The position numbers and the translations under genes are program-made. A DNA stretch of 64,000 bases, taken from the NCBI RefSeq assembly GCF_001705435.1, contig NZ_MDEN01000068.1, forward strand, positions 124,001-188,000. Reading direction: 5' to 3'. The notes beneath the pieces were generated by a model, which had not been told where the DNA came from, did no database searches, and saw nothing but the letters and a program-made list of their open reading frames with translations. Source of the DNA: Pseudomonas graminis (GTDB lineage: Bacteria; Pseudomonadota; Gammaproteobacteria; Pseudomonadales; Pseudomonadaceae). This document shows positions 17,845 through 26,508 of the stretch, piece after piece; the first letter of the stretch is position 1; each line of letters starts with the position of its first letter.

Positions 17845-18159
17845 TTAGCGCCGGGTGGCCAGCAGGCCCAGCAGGAAGCCGACGCCAGCTGCGATGCCTA
17901 CCGATTGCCATGGATTGTTCTGAACATAGTCCTCAGTGACGATGACCGCTTCCTTGCCGCGTGCGCGCAGGGTTTCTTCGGTCAGCTTGAGGGTTTCGCG
18001 TGCACGGAGCAGGCTTTCGCGAATCTGCTCACGCAGTTCATCGGCCTGTTCACCGGCCAGGGAGGCCGTGTGCGCCAGCAGTTTTTCCGTATCGGCAACC
18101 AGCGTCTGGAAGTCAGACATCAATATGTCCTGGGCTTTTTCTGCTGTAGGTCGAGCCAT
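17845..18159 (-). CDS. DUF883 (ElaB/YqjD) C-tail-anchored protein
   Basis: 104 residues: a long amphipathic helical N-terminal part (TAEKAQDILMSDFQTLVADTEKLL to ARETLKLTEETLRAR) and a C-terminal membrane anchor in YVQNNPWQSVGIAAGVGFLLGLLATRR. The NPWQSVGIAAGVGFLLG tail is the family hallmark. In E. coli, YqjD and ElaB sit in the inner membrane, bind ribosomes and rise in stationary phase; that role is known for the family and not shown here. AAGGAG lies before the ATG at 18159. It leads the three-gene operon running down to 17115. A second DUF883 gene lies at 63477-63809. Confidence 0.88.
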   Translation of the reverse strand: MARPTAEKAQDILMSDFQTLVADTEKLLAHTASLAGEQADELREQIRESLLRARETLKLTEETLRARGKEAVIVTEDYVQNNPWQSVGIAAGVGFLLGLLATRR

Positions 18160-18421
18160 GGTTTTCTCCTTAGGGGATGACGATATGGGGTTTCGAGTAT
18201 GGCGCATTCCTGAAGGTTCATTCCAATCGCGTGAACAGCACTGCCGTTTCGGCCAAGGCGTTTTCTGCGCCGTTCCGGTGCGCCCGCCGAGGGTTGCGCG
18301 CCAGTGTGGGCAGGCGCGTGGAGGGAGGTCTGGGCGCATGGGCAGGCTCGACGGTGTTTCCGGGGAGTTCTAGACTGACTCATCAAAACCCTTGCAATCG
18401 CAGCCACAGAGGGGCCGAGCC

Positions 18422-18661
18422 ATGCCATCGGAATGTCAGCTATTTGGAACGTTGGGGTGTCATCTGTGCGAGGTGGCCGAAGCGGAACTGATGCCGCTGG
18501 TTGAGCACGGCTTGATGGTGGAGCTGGTCGACATTGCCGACAGCGAGGCGGACCACGAAACCTACAGCCTGCGAATTCCCGTGCTGAGGCGGGCGGACAC
18601 CGGTGCCGAACTGGACTGGCCGTTCGACACCGATCAGGTCGTGCTGTTTCTGAGCGACTGA
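18422..18661 (+). CDS. glutaredoxin-like thiol protein
   Basis: 79 residues of the short glutaredoxin-like family (DUF836, PF05768). C-x-x-C is present as CHLC in FGTLGCHLCEVAEAEL, followed by a beta strand VELVDIADS and a cis-Pro segment RIPVLRR, then LDWPFD. The start at 18422 is an ATG; the frame is open somewhat further upstream. It is divergent from the DUF883 operon across 260 bases in which no gene is seen. It probably acts in cytosolic disulfide exchange; the partner is unknown. Confidence 0.82.
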   Translation: MPSECQLFGTLGCHLCEVAEAELMPLVEHGLMVELVDIADSEADHETYSLRIPVLRRADTGAELDWPFDTDQVVLFLSD

Positions 18662-18720
18662 CGCCCACGCGATCAGGGCACAGGACTGCGCGTTATCGCT
18701 GGCTTCAGAAATGTCGCGTA

Positions 18721-18987
18721 TCAGAGGTATTGCGTGTCGACCACCATGGCTTGAGCGACAGCGGCTTTCTGCTCGTCGGTCATGCCGTCCCAGACGTGGA
18801 CTTTGGCGTAGTAGCCAAGGCCGGCGACGATGTACAGGCTCAGGGTGAGCACGATGAACACCGACATGAACGTCCAGCGACCCACGTCGTGGTCTTCGTT
18901 GGAAAAGGACTGGGAGTAGTTGTCATCGTTCTGCGATGACGTACCGGTGGAGAGACGTTTGATCCATTGGAAGAATTGAACCAGCAT
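18721..18987 (-). CDS. hypothetical small single-span membrane protein
   Basis: 88 residues with one strong membrane helix (WTFMSVFIVLTLSLYIVAGLGYYA) between a polar N-terminal half, rich in Ser/Asn/Asp, and a short tail VHVWDGMTDEQKAAVAQAM. I do not recognise the family. The coding character (regular third-position G/C, clear topology) supports a real gene. An orphan hairpin with T tracts on both sides lies about 90 bases before the start. Confidence 0.6.
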   Translation of the reverse strand: MLVQFFQWIKRLSTGTSSQNDDNYSQSFSNEDHDVGRWTFMSVFIVLTLSLYIVAGLGYYAKVHVWDGMTDEQKAAVAQAMVVDTQYL

Positions 18988-19407
18988 GGGCGTAACCTCA
19001 AAAGTTGCGAAAAGAAATCTGTGGTGGCAGCACGTCGTGCAGTGGCGCCCGACGCGCGATACAAACGCTGAAAACGAAAAAAGCCCGTCGATGACGGGCT
19101 TTCTTTTTATGGGTTCAGGTCTGGCAGGCGTTTTCGATTTCAGTCACGTGGGTGTTCGTGTCCGCTCGGATTCGCGCCTGCGTGCCGATTTCGAAACATT
19201 TTAGGACAAATCAATTTGCGCATCCAGCACCGCACTGTGGTTGTCAGACAACTGGCGCCGGTTTTCCGTGCGACATAACGTCGCGCGCCGCTGTGGGGCT
19301 CGGAATAGAGCCCTCTCGCGAAACCGTCATTTGCCCTGTCGCGTAAAGCGTCGCCGGCATTGATAATGCCGACCCTGTCGCCTTCGTTATTTCAGCCTGA
19401 GTCATTT
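18988..19407. other. 420-base gap with an orphan bidirectional terminator
   Basis: No gene is convincing on either strand between the divergent genes at 18721-18987 and 19408-20298. The stretch contains the terminator-like hairpin at 19078-19110, which has no obvious gene to serve. A small RNA ending there is possible. Confidence 0.4.
19078..19110. terminator. orphan bidirectional terminator hairpin
   Basis: AAAGCCCGTC at 19080-19089 pairs with GACGGGCTTT at 19093-19102 around a 3-base loop. The plus-strand tail is TTTCTTTTTAT; on the minus strand the complement also gives a T run. Neither flanking gene ends here. Confidence 0.75.
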
Positions 19408-20298
19408 ATGTCCGCACCTGTGTTCACCGCCGCCCACCGTCAAGCCAGCACGTTGTATCTGCCGCCCGGACCCTGGTTGACGGTGCTCGACTGCCTGTGC
19501 GAGCGCTTCAGTGCCATCAGCCGCGAGCAGTGGCTCGACCGGATCGCGCGGGGCAAGGTGCTGGACGCTGACGGCCGGCCGATCGCCGTGGACCTTGCGT
19601 ACCGCGAAGGCCTGCGCATCCATTACTTTCGCGAGGTGCCCAACGAGACGCCGATCCCGGTACACGAGTCGATCCTATACGCCGACGGGCATCTGGTGGT
19701 CGCCGACAAGCCACATTTCCTGCCCGTCACCCCCGCCGGCGAGTACGTCGAGCAGACCCTGCTGCGGCGACTGATCCGTACCCTTGACAATCCTGATCTG
19801 GTGCCTTTGCATCGCATTGACCGGCACACGGCGGGGTTGGTGCTGTTCTCGGCCAACAGGCAGACGCGCTCGGCGTATCAGGCGCTGTTTCCAACCCGGC
19901 AGATTGAAAAACGCTACGAAGCGATTGCCCCGGCGCTCCCGGACATGGCATTTCCTCGCGTGCACAAAAGCCGTCTGGTCGATGGCGAACCGTTCTTTCG
20001 CATGCAGGAGGGCGACGGGCCGAGCAACACCGAGACGCGCGTGGAAGTCAGCGAGAAGAATGGCGGGCTCTGGCGGTACGCGCTGTCTCCGGTGACCGGC
20101 AAAAAACATCAACTGCGCGTGCACATGGCGGCCCTGGGTGCCGGCATCTGCAACGACCCGTTCTATCCCGACGTGCTCAAGGATGCCGTGGACGACTACG
20201 CCCACCCGCTGAAGCTGCTCGCTCAAGGCTTGCGCTTTGTTGACCCGGTGACCGGGCAGGAGCGGGTGTTCGAAAGCCGGATCACCCTGGACTGGTGA
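19408..20298 (+). CDS. RluA-family RNA pseudouridine synthase
   Basis: 296 residues. The catalytic motif is HRIDRHTAGLVLFS (Asp in HRxD-x-xTxG), preceded by the strand ILYADGHLVVADKPHFLPVTP and followed by KRYEAIAP and GKKHQLRVHMAALG, all family-typical. The N-terminal part (PGPWLTVLDCLCERF, then REQWLDRIARGKV) is an S4-like RNA-binding segment. The ATG at 19408 is preferred over in-frame ATGs 48 bases upstream. It modifies uridine in rRNA or tRNA; which position cannot be told. It forms a single-gene unit with a strong shared terminator downstream. Confidence 0.9.
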   Translation: MSAPVFTAAHRQASTLYLPPGPWLTVLDCLCERFSAISREQWLDRIARGKVLDADGRPIAVDLAYREGLRIHYFREVPNETPIPVHESILYADGHLVVADKPHFLPVTPAGEYVEQTLLRRLIRTLDNPDLVPLHRIDRHTAGLVLFSANRQTRSAYQALFPTRQIEKRYEAIAPALPDMAFPRVHKSRLVDGEPFFRMQEGDGPSNTETRVEVSEKNGGLWRYALSPVTGKKHQLRVHMAALGAGICNDPFYPDVLKDAVDDYAHPLKLLAQGLRFVDPVTGQERVFESRITLDW

Positions 20299-20340
20299 GG
20301 CACGGGTTTTTCGCCGTCCCACCCCTATACGCCAGACAAA

Positions 20341-20369
20341 AAAAGACCCGCTCGATTGGCGGGTCTTTT
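20341..20369. terminator. bidirectional terminator between convergent genes
   Basis: An 11-bp perfect stem, AAAAGACCCGC at 20341-20351 with GCGGGTCTTTT at 20359-20369, has a 7-base loop. It can end transcription from the pseudouridine synthase (plus) and from the lipoprotein at 20413-20637 (minus). Confidence 0.9.
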
Positions 20370-20412
20370 GCTTTCAGCGACGGGCTATTAGCCCCTCGCG
20401 ATCAAGCCGGGA

Positions 20413-20637
20413 TCACAGTTCTTTAACGGTACGAACCTGATCTTTGTTGATGCGGGTTTCTTTACCGTCCAGCTGCTTGAACTCATAGAAGCCCGAATCT
20501 TCGTCGTACTTCGGCTCGTCGGTTGCCTGGATTTCACGGCCGTCGTTCAGCGTGATCACGGTTGGCGAAGAGCAACCGGCCAGGGAGGCGAGGCTCAGTG
20601 CAAGCAGGAAGGCGGCAGGAAGAGTCCGTTGTTTCAT
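20413..20637 (-). CDS. YgdI/YgdR-family (DUF903) small lipoprotein
   Basis: 74 residues: a lipoprotein signal peptide with lipobox LAGC, then a small SH3-like domain with the family pattern PTVITLNDGREIQATDEPKYDEDSGFYEFKQLDGKE and a C-terminal VRTVKEL. It is likely anchored in the inner or outer membrane by its lipid. The function is unknown. A diverged paralogue is at 33696-33920. Confidence 0.88.
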   Translation of the reverse strand: MKQRTLPAAFLLALSLASLAGCSSPTVITLNDGREIQATDEPKYDEDSGFYEFKQLDGKETRINKDQVRTVKEL

Positions 20638-20721
20638 TGCTGTGTCTCCGGGGTATTTTGTTTAGTGATGTGTCTGACGCAGAGTGTAACGGCAAAGTTC
20701 CATGAAACCTGCCCGCTGCGT

Positions 20722-21315
20722 TCAGTGCGTGATCTCGGTCAATAGATCCGGCGTGTTGAGGTTGGCCAGACGCGGGTCGTCGGCTTCGCACTGCAAGGCG
20801 ACGGCGTGCAATTCTGCCAGGGTCCGGCGTGGGCTGCGCTGGCCCTGTCGCCAATGCTGCTCGAACACGTTCGCGTGTTGGCAGGGGATGCAGCATAACA
20901 GCGGCTCCCACTGCTCGCCCTGGCGGACCATCACCGGCACGCCGGGGTTATCGGCTGCGGTCTGGCGCAGGCCCTCGAGAAGCGCGCGATCCAGCAGCGG
21001 CATGTCACAGGGGATGACCAACAGGTAGTCATGTTTTGCCACGGCAAGGCCGCCGCGAATGCCCGCATAAGGGCCGGGAAAGTCCTGTTGCTCGTCCTCC
21101 ACCAGTTGGTCGGCGTAGCGCGCGTAGTGCTCGCGGTTGCGGTTGCACGATACGATCACATCGTCCGTGAGGGGGCGCACCACATCGTGCAAATGTTCGA
21201 TAAAAGGCTTGTCGCGCCAGGCGATCAGGCCTTTGTCTCGTCCGCCCATGCGGCGACCCTGGCCGCCGGCGAGCAGCAGGATAGAGCAGGGCGGGAGGGC
21301 ATCGGAAGGGGTCAT
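20722..21315 (-). CDS. mobA: molybdenum cofactor guanylyltransferase
   Basis: 197 residues. The nucleotidyltransferase start LLLAGGQGRRMGGRDKGLIAW is diagnostic (LAGG-x-x-R-M-G-G-x-D-K-G). DFPGPYAGIRGGL, YLLVIPCDMPLLD and WEPLLCCIPC follow. It attaches GMP to Mo-molybdopterin to give the MGD cofactor of DMSO-reductase-family enzymes. It is divergent from moaB-moeA at 21394, so the molybdenum cofactor genes form a compact divergent cluster sharing an intergenic region of 78 bases. Confidence 0.94.
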   Translation of the reverse strand: MTPSDALPPCSILLLAGGQGRRMGGRDKGLIAWRDKPFIEHLHDVVRPLTDDVIVSCNRNREHYARYADQLVEDEQQDFPGPYAGIRGGLAVAKHDYLLVIPCDMPLLDRALLEGLRQTAADNPGVPVMVRQGEQWEPLLCCIPCQHANVFEQHWRQGQRSPRRTLAELHAVALQCEADDPRLANLNTPDLLTEITH

Positions 21316-21393
21316 GTTCAGCTCGGTCGGCGCGGAAAAAAACAGGTGCTGTGATATAACACCGCCCTGTTTCCTCTACAACCGGACCTCGCC

Positions 21394-21933
21394 ATGAAAG
21401 CCAAGGCAGACTCGCCTTTCGTACCCCTGAACATTGCTGTTCTGACGGTCAGTGACACCCGTACTTTTGAAACCGATACCTCCGGCCAGATGTTCGTCGA
21501 TCGCCTGACCACCGCTGGTCACGGCCTGATCGAGCGCGTGCTGCTCAAGGATGACCTGTACAAGATCCGCGCCCAGGTGGCGACCTGGATCGCCGATGAT
21601 GAAGTGCAAGTCGTGCTGATCACCGGCGGCACCGGGTTCACCGGCCGCGACAGCACCCCGGAAGCCGTGGCTTGCCTACTGGACAAGCAAGTGGACGGTT
21701 TTGGCGAGCTGTTCCGCCAGATTTCCCTGCCCGACATCGGCACTTCGACCATCCAGTCCCGCGCCCTTGCCGGGCTGGCCAACGGCACGCTGGTCTGCTG
21801 CCTGCCGGGCTCGACTAATGCTGTGCGCACGGGCTGGGACGGCATCCTCGCCGACCAGTTGAACAACAGCTTCCGTCCGTGCAATTTCGTGCCGCACCTG
21901 AAAAAGGCCGAACCCTGCGCGACCCGCGGGTGA
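21394..21933 (+). CDS. moaB: molybdenum cofactor biosynthesis protein B
   Basis: 179 residues. The MoaB/MogA fold is clear: NIAVLTVSDTRTFETDTSG, the molybdopterin-binding VVLITGGTGFTGRDSTPEAV, the GFGELFRQISLPDIGTSTIQSRALAG segment and LVCCLPGSTNAVRTGWDG. These proteins adenylylate molybdopterin before metal insertion. It lies 6 bases upstream of moeA and is translated in the same unit. A TATAAC at 21355-21360 may be the -10 element of the promoter; no good -35 is seen. Confidence 0.94.
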   Translation: MKAKADSPFVPLNIAVLTVSDTRTFETDTSGQMFVDRLTTAGHGLIERVLLKDDLYKIRAQVATWIADDEVQVVLITGGTGFTGRDSTPEAVACLLDKQVDGFGELFRQISLPDIGTSTIQSRALAGLANGTLVCCLPGSTNAVRTGWDGILADQLNNSFRPCNFVPHLKKAEPCATRG

Positions 21934-21939
21934 GCCTTT

Positions 21940-23154
21940 ATGAGCGCACCTGAAAAGAGTCGCCTGATGCCGGTCGAAGAGGCCATGCAGCGATTGATGG
22001 ACCTCGCCGCCGCCGCGCCGATCACCGAGCGTGAAAGCGTGGCGCTGGCCGATGCCCTGGGACGCGTGCTGGCCGAGGATCTGGTCTCGACGCTGGATTT
22101 GCCGCCCTGGCCCAACAGCGCCATGGACGGTTACGCCATGCGCGTCGCGGACTGGACCGGCGAGCCGTTGCCGGTGAGCCAGCGGATCTTCGCCGGGCAC
22201 GCGCCCGAGCCACTGCAACCCGGGACCTGTGCGCGGATCTTCACGGGCGCTCCGGTTCCTGAAGGGGCTGATTGCGTCGAGATGCAGGAGAACGCCGAAG
22301 TCCAGGCGGATGAGACGGTGCGCTTTCTCGAACCCTTGAGCGCCGGTCAGAACATTCGCCCCAAAGGGCAGGAGACCACGGTCGGCGACAAGGTGCTGGA
22401 TGCCGGCACCGTCATGAACCCGATTGAACTGGGTCTGGCGGCGAGCATGGGTTTCGGCCACGTGCAGGTCATGCGCCGCGCCCGGGTCGCTGTGCTGTCC
22501 ACGGGCGATGAGTTGATCGAGCCGGGGCAGCCTTTGGGACCAGGGCAGATCTACAACAGCAATCGCGTGCTGCTGTGCAGCTGGCTGACGCGGCTGGGCT
22601 GCGAGGTGGTCGACGCGGGCATCCTTCCCGATAACCTCGAGAAAACCCGCGCGGCGCTGGGCAGCCTGAACAACGTCGACCTGATCCTCTCCACGGGCGG
22701 CGTGTCCGTCGGCGAAGCCGATTTCCTTGGCCACGCGCTGCGTGAAGAAGGCGAGATCGCCCTGTGGAAACTGGCCATAAAACCCGGCAAGCCGCTGACC
22801 TTCGGCCACTTCCGTGGGGTGCCGGTGATCGGCCTTCCGGGCAATCCCGCCTCGACGCTGGTGACTTTCGCGCTGCTTGCCCGTCCTTACCTGCTCAGAC
22901 GCCTCGGCGTGCAGGCCGTCAAGCCGCTGCAGTTTCAGGTGCCGGCTGCATTCACCTGGACCAAACCGGGCAACCGGCGCGAGTACCTGCGCGGACGCCT
23001 CGAACAGGGCCGGCTGGTTGCCTACCGCAATCAGAGTTCGGGTGTGCTGCGCAGCGCCGCCTGGGCCGACGGGCTGATCGAGATTGTGGAAGGCACAACG
23101 GTGGCGGAGGGTGACTTGCTCAACTTCATTCCGCTGAGCGAAGTCATGGGCTGA
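21940..23154 (+). CDS. moeA: molybdopterin molybdenumtransferase
   Basis: 404 residues. All MoeA domains are present: PPWPNSAMDGYAMR near the N-terminus, RIFTGAPVPEGADCVEMQE, GQNIRPKGQE, VAVLSTGDELIEPGQPLGPGQIYNSN, the VDLILSTGGVSVGEADF loop and KPGKPLTFGHFRGVPVIGLPGNPAS, then a C-terminal beta domain. It inserts molybdate into adenylylated molybdopterin. It is the last gene of the moaB-moeA unit, followed by a hairpin at 23158-23183 and the convergent antiporter gene. Confidence 0.95.
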   Translation: MSAPEKSRLMPVEEAMQRLMDLAAAAPITERESVALADALGRVLAEDLVSTLDLPPWPNSAMDGYAMRVADWTGEPLPVSQRIFAGHAPEPLQPGTCARIFTGAPVPEGADCVEMQENAEVQADETVRFLEPLSAGQNIRPKGQETTVGDKVLDAGTVMNPIELGLAASMGFGHVQVMRRARVAVLSTGDELIEPGQPLGPGQIYNSNRVLLCSWLTRLGCEVVDAGILPDNLEKTRAALGSLNNVDLILSTGGVSVGEADFLGHALREEGEIALWKLAIKPGKPLTFGHFRGVPVIGLPGNPASTLVTFALLARPYLLRRLGVQAVKPLQFQVPAAFTWTKPGNRREYLRGRLEQGRLVAYRNQSSGVLRSAAWADGLIEIVEGTTVAEGDLLNFIPLSEVMG

Positions 23155-23157
23155 AGA

Positions 23158-23183
23158 GGTGAGCCTTCTTCAGAAGGCTCACC
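23158..23183. terminator. strong hairpin between convergent moeA and antiporter genes
   Basis: GGTGAGCCTTCT at 23158-23169 pairs with AGAAGGCTCACC at 23172-23183. The hairpin is very stable, but the T run (TTTTTT) lies only about 15 bases after it on the plus strand, so termination efficiency is uncertain. Confidence 0.6.
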
Positions 23184-23190
23184 CGTGGAG

Positions 23191-25026
23191 CTACTGTTTT
23201 TTAGCCTTCAACGCAGGCTGCGCATCACTCGCTTCCTCGTCCATCCGGTCGGACTCAAACAGCTCGGACAGTTCAGTCCGGGCTTCCAGCGCGCTTTGCA
23301 TGACCTTCGCGGCATCGTCGTAGATCAGGTGCTGGCGATTCAGCACTTGTTCGTCGTGACGCTTGAATCGATCAATCCGCGCAGCCGCCTGGGCTTCACT
23401 CAGGCCCAGCCCGATCAGGGTGCGGCGGGTCATCTCCAGGCTTGAATAGAACGTCTCCCGCACCGCCTCGGCGTCCAGATCCAGCAGGCGGTGAACGTGC
23501 TGACGGTTACGGGCCCGGGCAATGATCTTCATGTGTGGATACAACCTGCGCACCAGTTCGGCGGTCTTGATGTTGGTGTCCGGGTCGTCGGTGGCGATGA
23601 CGAAGTATTCGGCCTGATCCACTTTCGCGGCGCGGAGGATTTCCGGGCGCAGGGGGTCGCCGTAGAACACCGGTACATTACCGAAACTGCGGGTGAACTC
23701 GATGGTTTCCACCGACGTGTCCAGCGCGATGAACGGGATATTCTGGGCGCGCAGGATACGCGCAACGATCTGCCCCATCCGGCCCACACCAGCAATGACC
23801 ACGCGCGGGTTGTCGGATTCGATTTCCTTATATTCTGCCGGCACTTCCCTGACCACCGGCTTGGGCTTGAGCCAGCGCGACAGGACCAGCAGCAACAGCG
23901 GCGTCAGCGCCATCGACAAGGTGATCGTCAGCACCAGGGTGTCGTACAGCGCGGCATCGAACAGGCCCTGATCGCGGCCGATCTTGAACACCACGAAAGC
24001 GAACTCACCGCCCGCGGCCAGGACCAGCCCGAGGCGCAGCGCGCTTTGCTTGCCCAGGCCGCCCGCCAAACGACCGACGAAAAACAGCAGCGGCAATTTC
24101 AGGCCGATCAGCAGCAGCGTCAGGCCCAGCACGGTGAACGGCGAATTGATCAGCAGGCCGATGTTGGCGCCCATGCCGACGCTGATGAAGAACAGTCCCA
24201 GCAACAGACCCTTGAACGGCTCGATCTGCGCTTCCAGCTCATGGCGGTATTCGGAATCAGCCAGCAGCAGGCCAGCAAGAAATGCCCCCAGCGCCATGGA
24301 CACGCCCACCAGATCCATCAGCCACGCCGTGCCGATCACCACCAGCAATGCGGTCGCGGTGGAGACTTCCTGCAGTTTGGTTTTGGCGACGATGCGGAAC
24401 ACCGGACGCAACAGGTAACGACCGCCGACCACGACAATGGCGATACCGCCGAGCACTTGCAGGCCGTGACGCAGGGAATCGCCGGAACCGGCATCGTGTG
24501 AACCGCCTGCCAGCATCGGCACCAGCGCGATCAATGGAATGGCCGCGATGTCCTGGAACAGCAGAATGGCGAAGGCCAGGCGACCGTGGGGCGCATTGAG
24601 CTCCTTGCGTTCGGCCAGGCTCTGCAAGCCAAAGGCGGTCGACGACAGCGCCAGCCCCAGGCCGAGCACCACGGCGCTGTTGAGCGGCTGATTGAAGCCC
24701 AGCAAGGCGACCGCGCCAATGACCACCCCCGTGAGCAGCACCTGTGCCATGCCGACACCGAATACCGATTTGCGCATGGTCCACAGGCGTCGCGGCGACA
24801 GCTCCAGGCCGATGATGAACAACAGCAGCACCACGCCCAGCTCGGAGATGTGGGCGACGCTTTGCGGATCGCCGATCAGGCCGAGGCAAGACGGGCCGAT
24901 GATCACACCCGCGATCAGGTAGCCAATCACGGCGCCCAGTTGCAGGCGTTTGGCCAGAGGAACCGTGAGAACGGCGGCGAGCAGGAACACGACTGCGGCC
25001 TGCAACAGGCTGCCTTCATGGGGCAT
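23191..25026 (-). CDS. KefB/KefC-type CPA2 potassium/proton antiporter
   Basis: 611 residues: about twelve membrane helices over residues 5-385, with IGLELSPRRLW and GLALSSTAFGLQSLAE typical of the CPA2 family, then a cytosolic RCK/TrkA-N domain at about 405-520 whose Rossmann loop is VIAGVGRMGQIVARIL. A charged C-terminal tail follows. In the Kef group, electrophile-glutathione adducts open potassium efflux in exchange for protons; whether this protein responds to glutathione is not shown, and no kefF/kefG ancillary gene is nearby. AAGGAG precedes the ATG at 25026. Confidence 0.9.
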   Translation of the reverse strand: MPHEGSLLQAAVVFLLAAVLTVPLAKRLQLGAVIGYLIAGVIIGPSCLGLIGDPQSVAHISELGVVLLLFIIGLELSPRRLWTMRKSVFGVGMAQVLLTGVVIGAVALLGFNQPLNSAVVLGLGLALSSTAFGLQSLAERKELNAPHGRLAFAILLFQDIAAIPLIALVPMLAGGSHDAGSGDSLRHGLQVLGGIAIVVVGGRYLLRPVFRIVAKTKLQEVSTATALLVVIGTAWLMDLVGVSMALGAFLAGLLLADSEYRHELEAQIEPFKGLLLGLFFISVGMGANIGLLINSPFTVLGLTLLLIGLKLPLLFFVGRLAGGLGKQSALRLGLVLAAGGEFAFVVFKIGRDQGLFDAALYDTLVLTITLSMALTPLLLLVLSRWLKPKPVVREVPAEYKEIESDNPRVVIAGVGRMGQIVARILRAQNIPFIALDTSVETIEFTRSFGNVPVFYGDPLRPEILRAAKVDQAEYFVIATDDPDTNIKTAELVRRLYPHMKIIARARNRQHVHRLLDLDAEAVRETFYSSLEMTRRTLIGLGLSEAQAAARIDRFKRHDEQVLNRQHLIYDDAAKVMQSALEARTELSELFESDRMDEEASDAQPALKAKKQ

Positions 25027-25282
25027 TGGGAACTCCTTGTTGAATGAGTGCGGAGGGAGAACTCTGCGTCGTTGGCAGACCCGTCCTACCGCCCTTAAAC
25101 GCTTAAGCGACTGAAAGTGCGCGCATTAAACCACGTGAAAGTGACGGGCATCAGCGGCCGAGACGCTTCGTCGCAGCCTCGACGCGGTCCTGATGCGGGC
25201 GTGTCAGCATCGATGCGAGCAGGTACCATGTCCGCACATGTGTACTGCGCCCCACATCTCGACCGGTTTTAGGAATCCCGCA

Positions 25283-25471
25283 ATGACCAACAAACAGCGT
25301 CTGATTTACTCAATCATCATCGCCCTCAGCGTTCTGGCCATCATGCTTGGCCTTTCCCATCTGCAGAACACCGGCGTGCTCAGCGAAAAGACCTTTCAAT
25401 ACATCGCGATCTTTGTCGCCGTCGTCGTGGTGGTGCTCAACGGCGTGCTGCGGCGCAAGGTCAAGCGCTGA
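25283..25471 (+). CDS. hypothetical two-helix small membrane protein
   Basis: 62 residues from the ATG at 25283, which follows AGGAAT at proper spacing. It has two membrane helices (LIYSIIIALSVLAIMLGLSHL and FQYIAIFVAVVVVVLNGVLRR) with a short polar hairpin between, and a basic C-terminus. I do not recognise a family. The clear topology and ribosome site support a real gene. Confidence 0.6.
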   Translation: MTNKQRLIYSIIIALSVLAIMLGLSHLQNTGVLSEKTFQYIAIFVAVVVVVLNGVLRRKVKR

Positions 25472-25625
25472 TCGGATCTGATCGGTGCCTCGCTGACGCG
25501 GCCTTCATGGCGGCATTTATCCGGCAGCATCAAGCGGTTACAAAACCCCGGATGAACTATTTTTCGGGTCAGGAACTCCAAAAATTCGCATTCAAAAAGC
25601 CCGCAAAGGGAAATGGAGTTCAATC

Positions 25626-25892
25626 ATGATCAAGAAACTTACCGCTGCCGTTCTCGCCACCGCTGCCCTGACCACCGCACAGTTCGCTCTGGCGGACAAG
25701 CCGGGCGCTGGCTGGATCACCATCGAAAAAGCGATCGAAAAAGCCAAGTCGGCAGGCTACACAGAGATCTACAGCATCGAAGCCGACGACAAAGGCTACT
25801 GGGAAGGCGAAGGCCGCAAAGCGGACAGCCTGACGTACGAATTCCGCATCGACGGCACCTCCGGTAATGTCCTGCGCGATCAGAAAGACTGA
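25626..25892 (+). CDS. exported PepSY-domain protein
   Basis: 88 residues: a signal peptide (MIKKLTAAVLATAALTTAQFALA) followed by one PepSY-like domain (ITIEKAIEKAKSAGYTEIYSIEADDKGYWEGEGRKADSLTYEFRIDGTSGNVL). The GYTEI and Y-E-F-R-I-D-G-T-x-G-x-V pattern fits the PF13670 type, common in Pseudomonas next to two-component systems. No kinase is adjacent here. It is likely a periplasmic modulator or inhibitor; the partner is unknown. Confidence 0.85.
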   Translation: MIKKLTAAVLATAALTTAQFALADKPGAGWITIEKAIEKAKSAGYTEIYSIEADDKGYWEGEGRKADSLTYEFRIDGTSGNVLRDQKD

Positions 25893-25913
25893 TCGACTCT
25901 GCGCCTGAGCGCG

Positions 25914-25937
25914 TGTGGGAGCCCCCGGGCTTCCACA
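25914..25937. repeat. REP-like inverted repeat
   Basis: TGTGGGAGCCC at 25914-25924 and GGGCTTCCACA at 25927-25937 form an almost perfect hairpin. The GTGGGAGC start is that of Pseudomonas REP elements, but the core is shorter and partly degenerate. Only one unit is seen. Confidence 0.5.
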
Positions 25938-26051
25938 TCCATCCTCACTGAATCTGTTGCCACTTCTTCGCTTTAACCCCTCGTAGCTTTACTCCCGCTC
26001 GCATATCCGACAACCTTGCACTTCCCCCTTTACGTCAGCAGGAAGCGATGC

Positions 26052-26483
26052 ATGAGTGTCCGGATCGAATTCAAGTCCAATCCCTCCGAAGAAGAACGCC
26101 TGCAGATCCTCGAGCCCCTGAGGGCCTATAACGCTGCCATGGCGGGCGACGGCAAATCCGAGAAATTTGCCCTGTTTGTCCGCGACGAACAGACCGATGC
26201 CGTGCTCGGTGGTCTGCATGGCCGAATCCTCTATAGCTGGCTGTTCATTGAACTGCTCGTGGTGCCTGAACAGGCGAGGGGCCAGCGCATGGGCAGCCAG
26301 TTGATGGCGATGGCCGAGGACCTCGCCCGCGAACGGGGCTGCGTCGGCGTGTGGCTCGACACCTTCGATTTCCAGGCACCCGAGTTCTATCGCAAGCACG
26401 GCTATGAGCAGTTTGGCCAGCTGGATGATTATCCGCCCGGGCACCAGCGGCTGTTCTTCCAGAAGCGCTTGCAGGCGGAGTAA
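26052..26483 (+). CDS. GNAT-family N-acetyltransferase
   Basis: 143 residues. The acetyl-CoA loop is RGQRMGSQLM, preceded by FIELLVVPEQA and followed by GCVGVWLDTFDFQAPEFYRKHGYEQFGQLDDYPPGHQRLFFQKRL. The FDFQAPEFYRKHGYE and PPGH segments place it in the group that also contains small-molecule and drug acetyltransferases. AGGAAG precedes the ATG at 26052. It stands alone, read toward the oxidoreductase remnant at 26509-26930. The substrate is unknown. Confidence 0.86.
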   Translation: MSVRIEFKSNPSEEERLQILEPLRAYNAAMAGDGKSEKFALFVRDEQTDAVLGGLHGRILYSWLFIELLVVPEQARGQRMGSQLMAMAEDLARERGCVGVWLDTFDFQAPEFYRKHGYEQFGQLDDYPPGHQRLFFQKRLQAE

Positions 26484-26508
26484 TCAGCGCTGTGCAGCGC
26501 GCGGCGGT

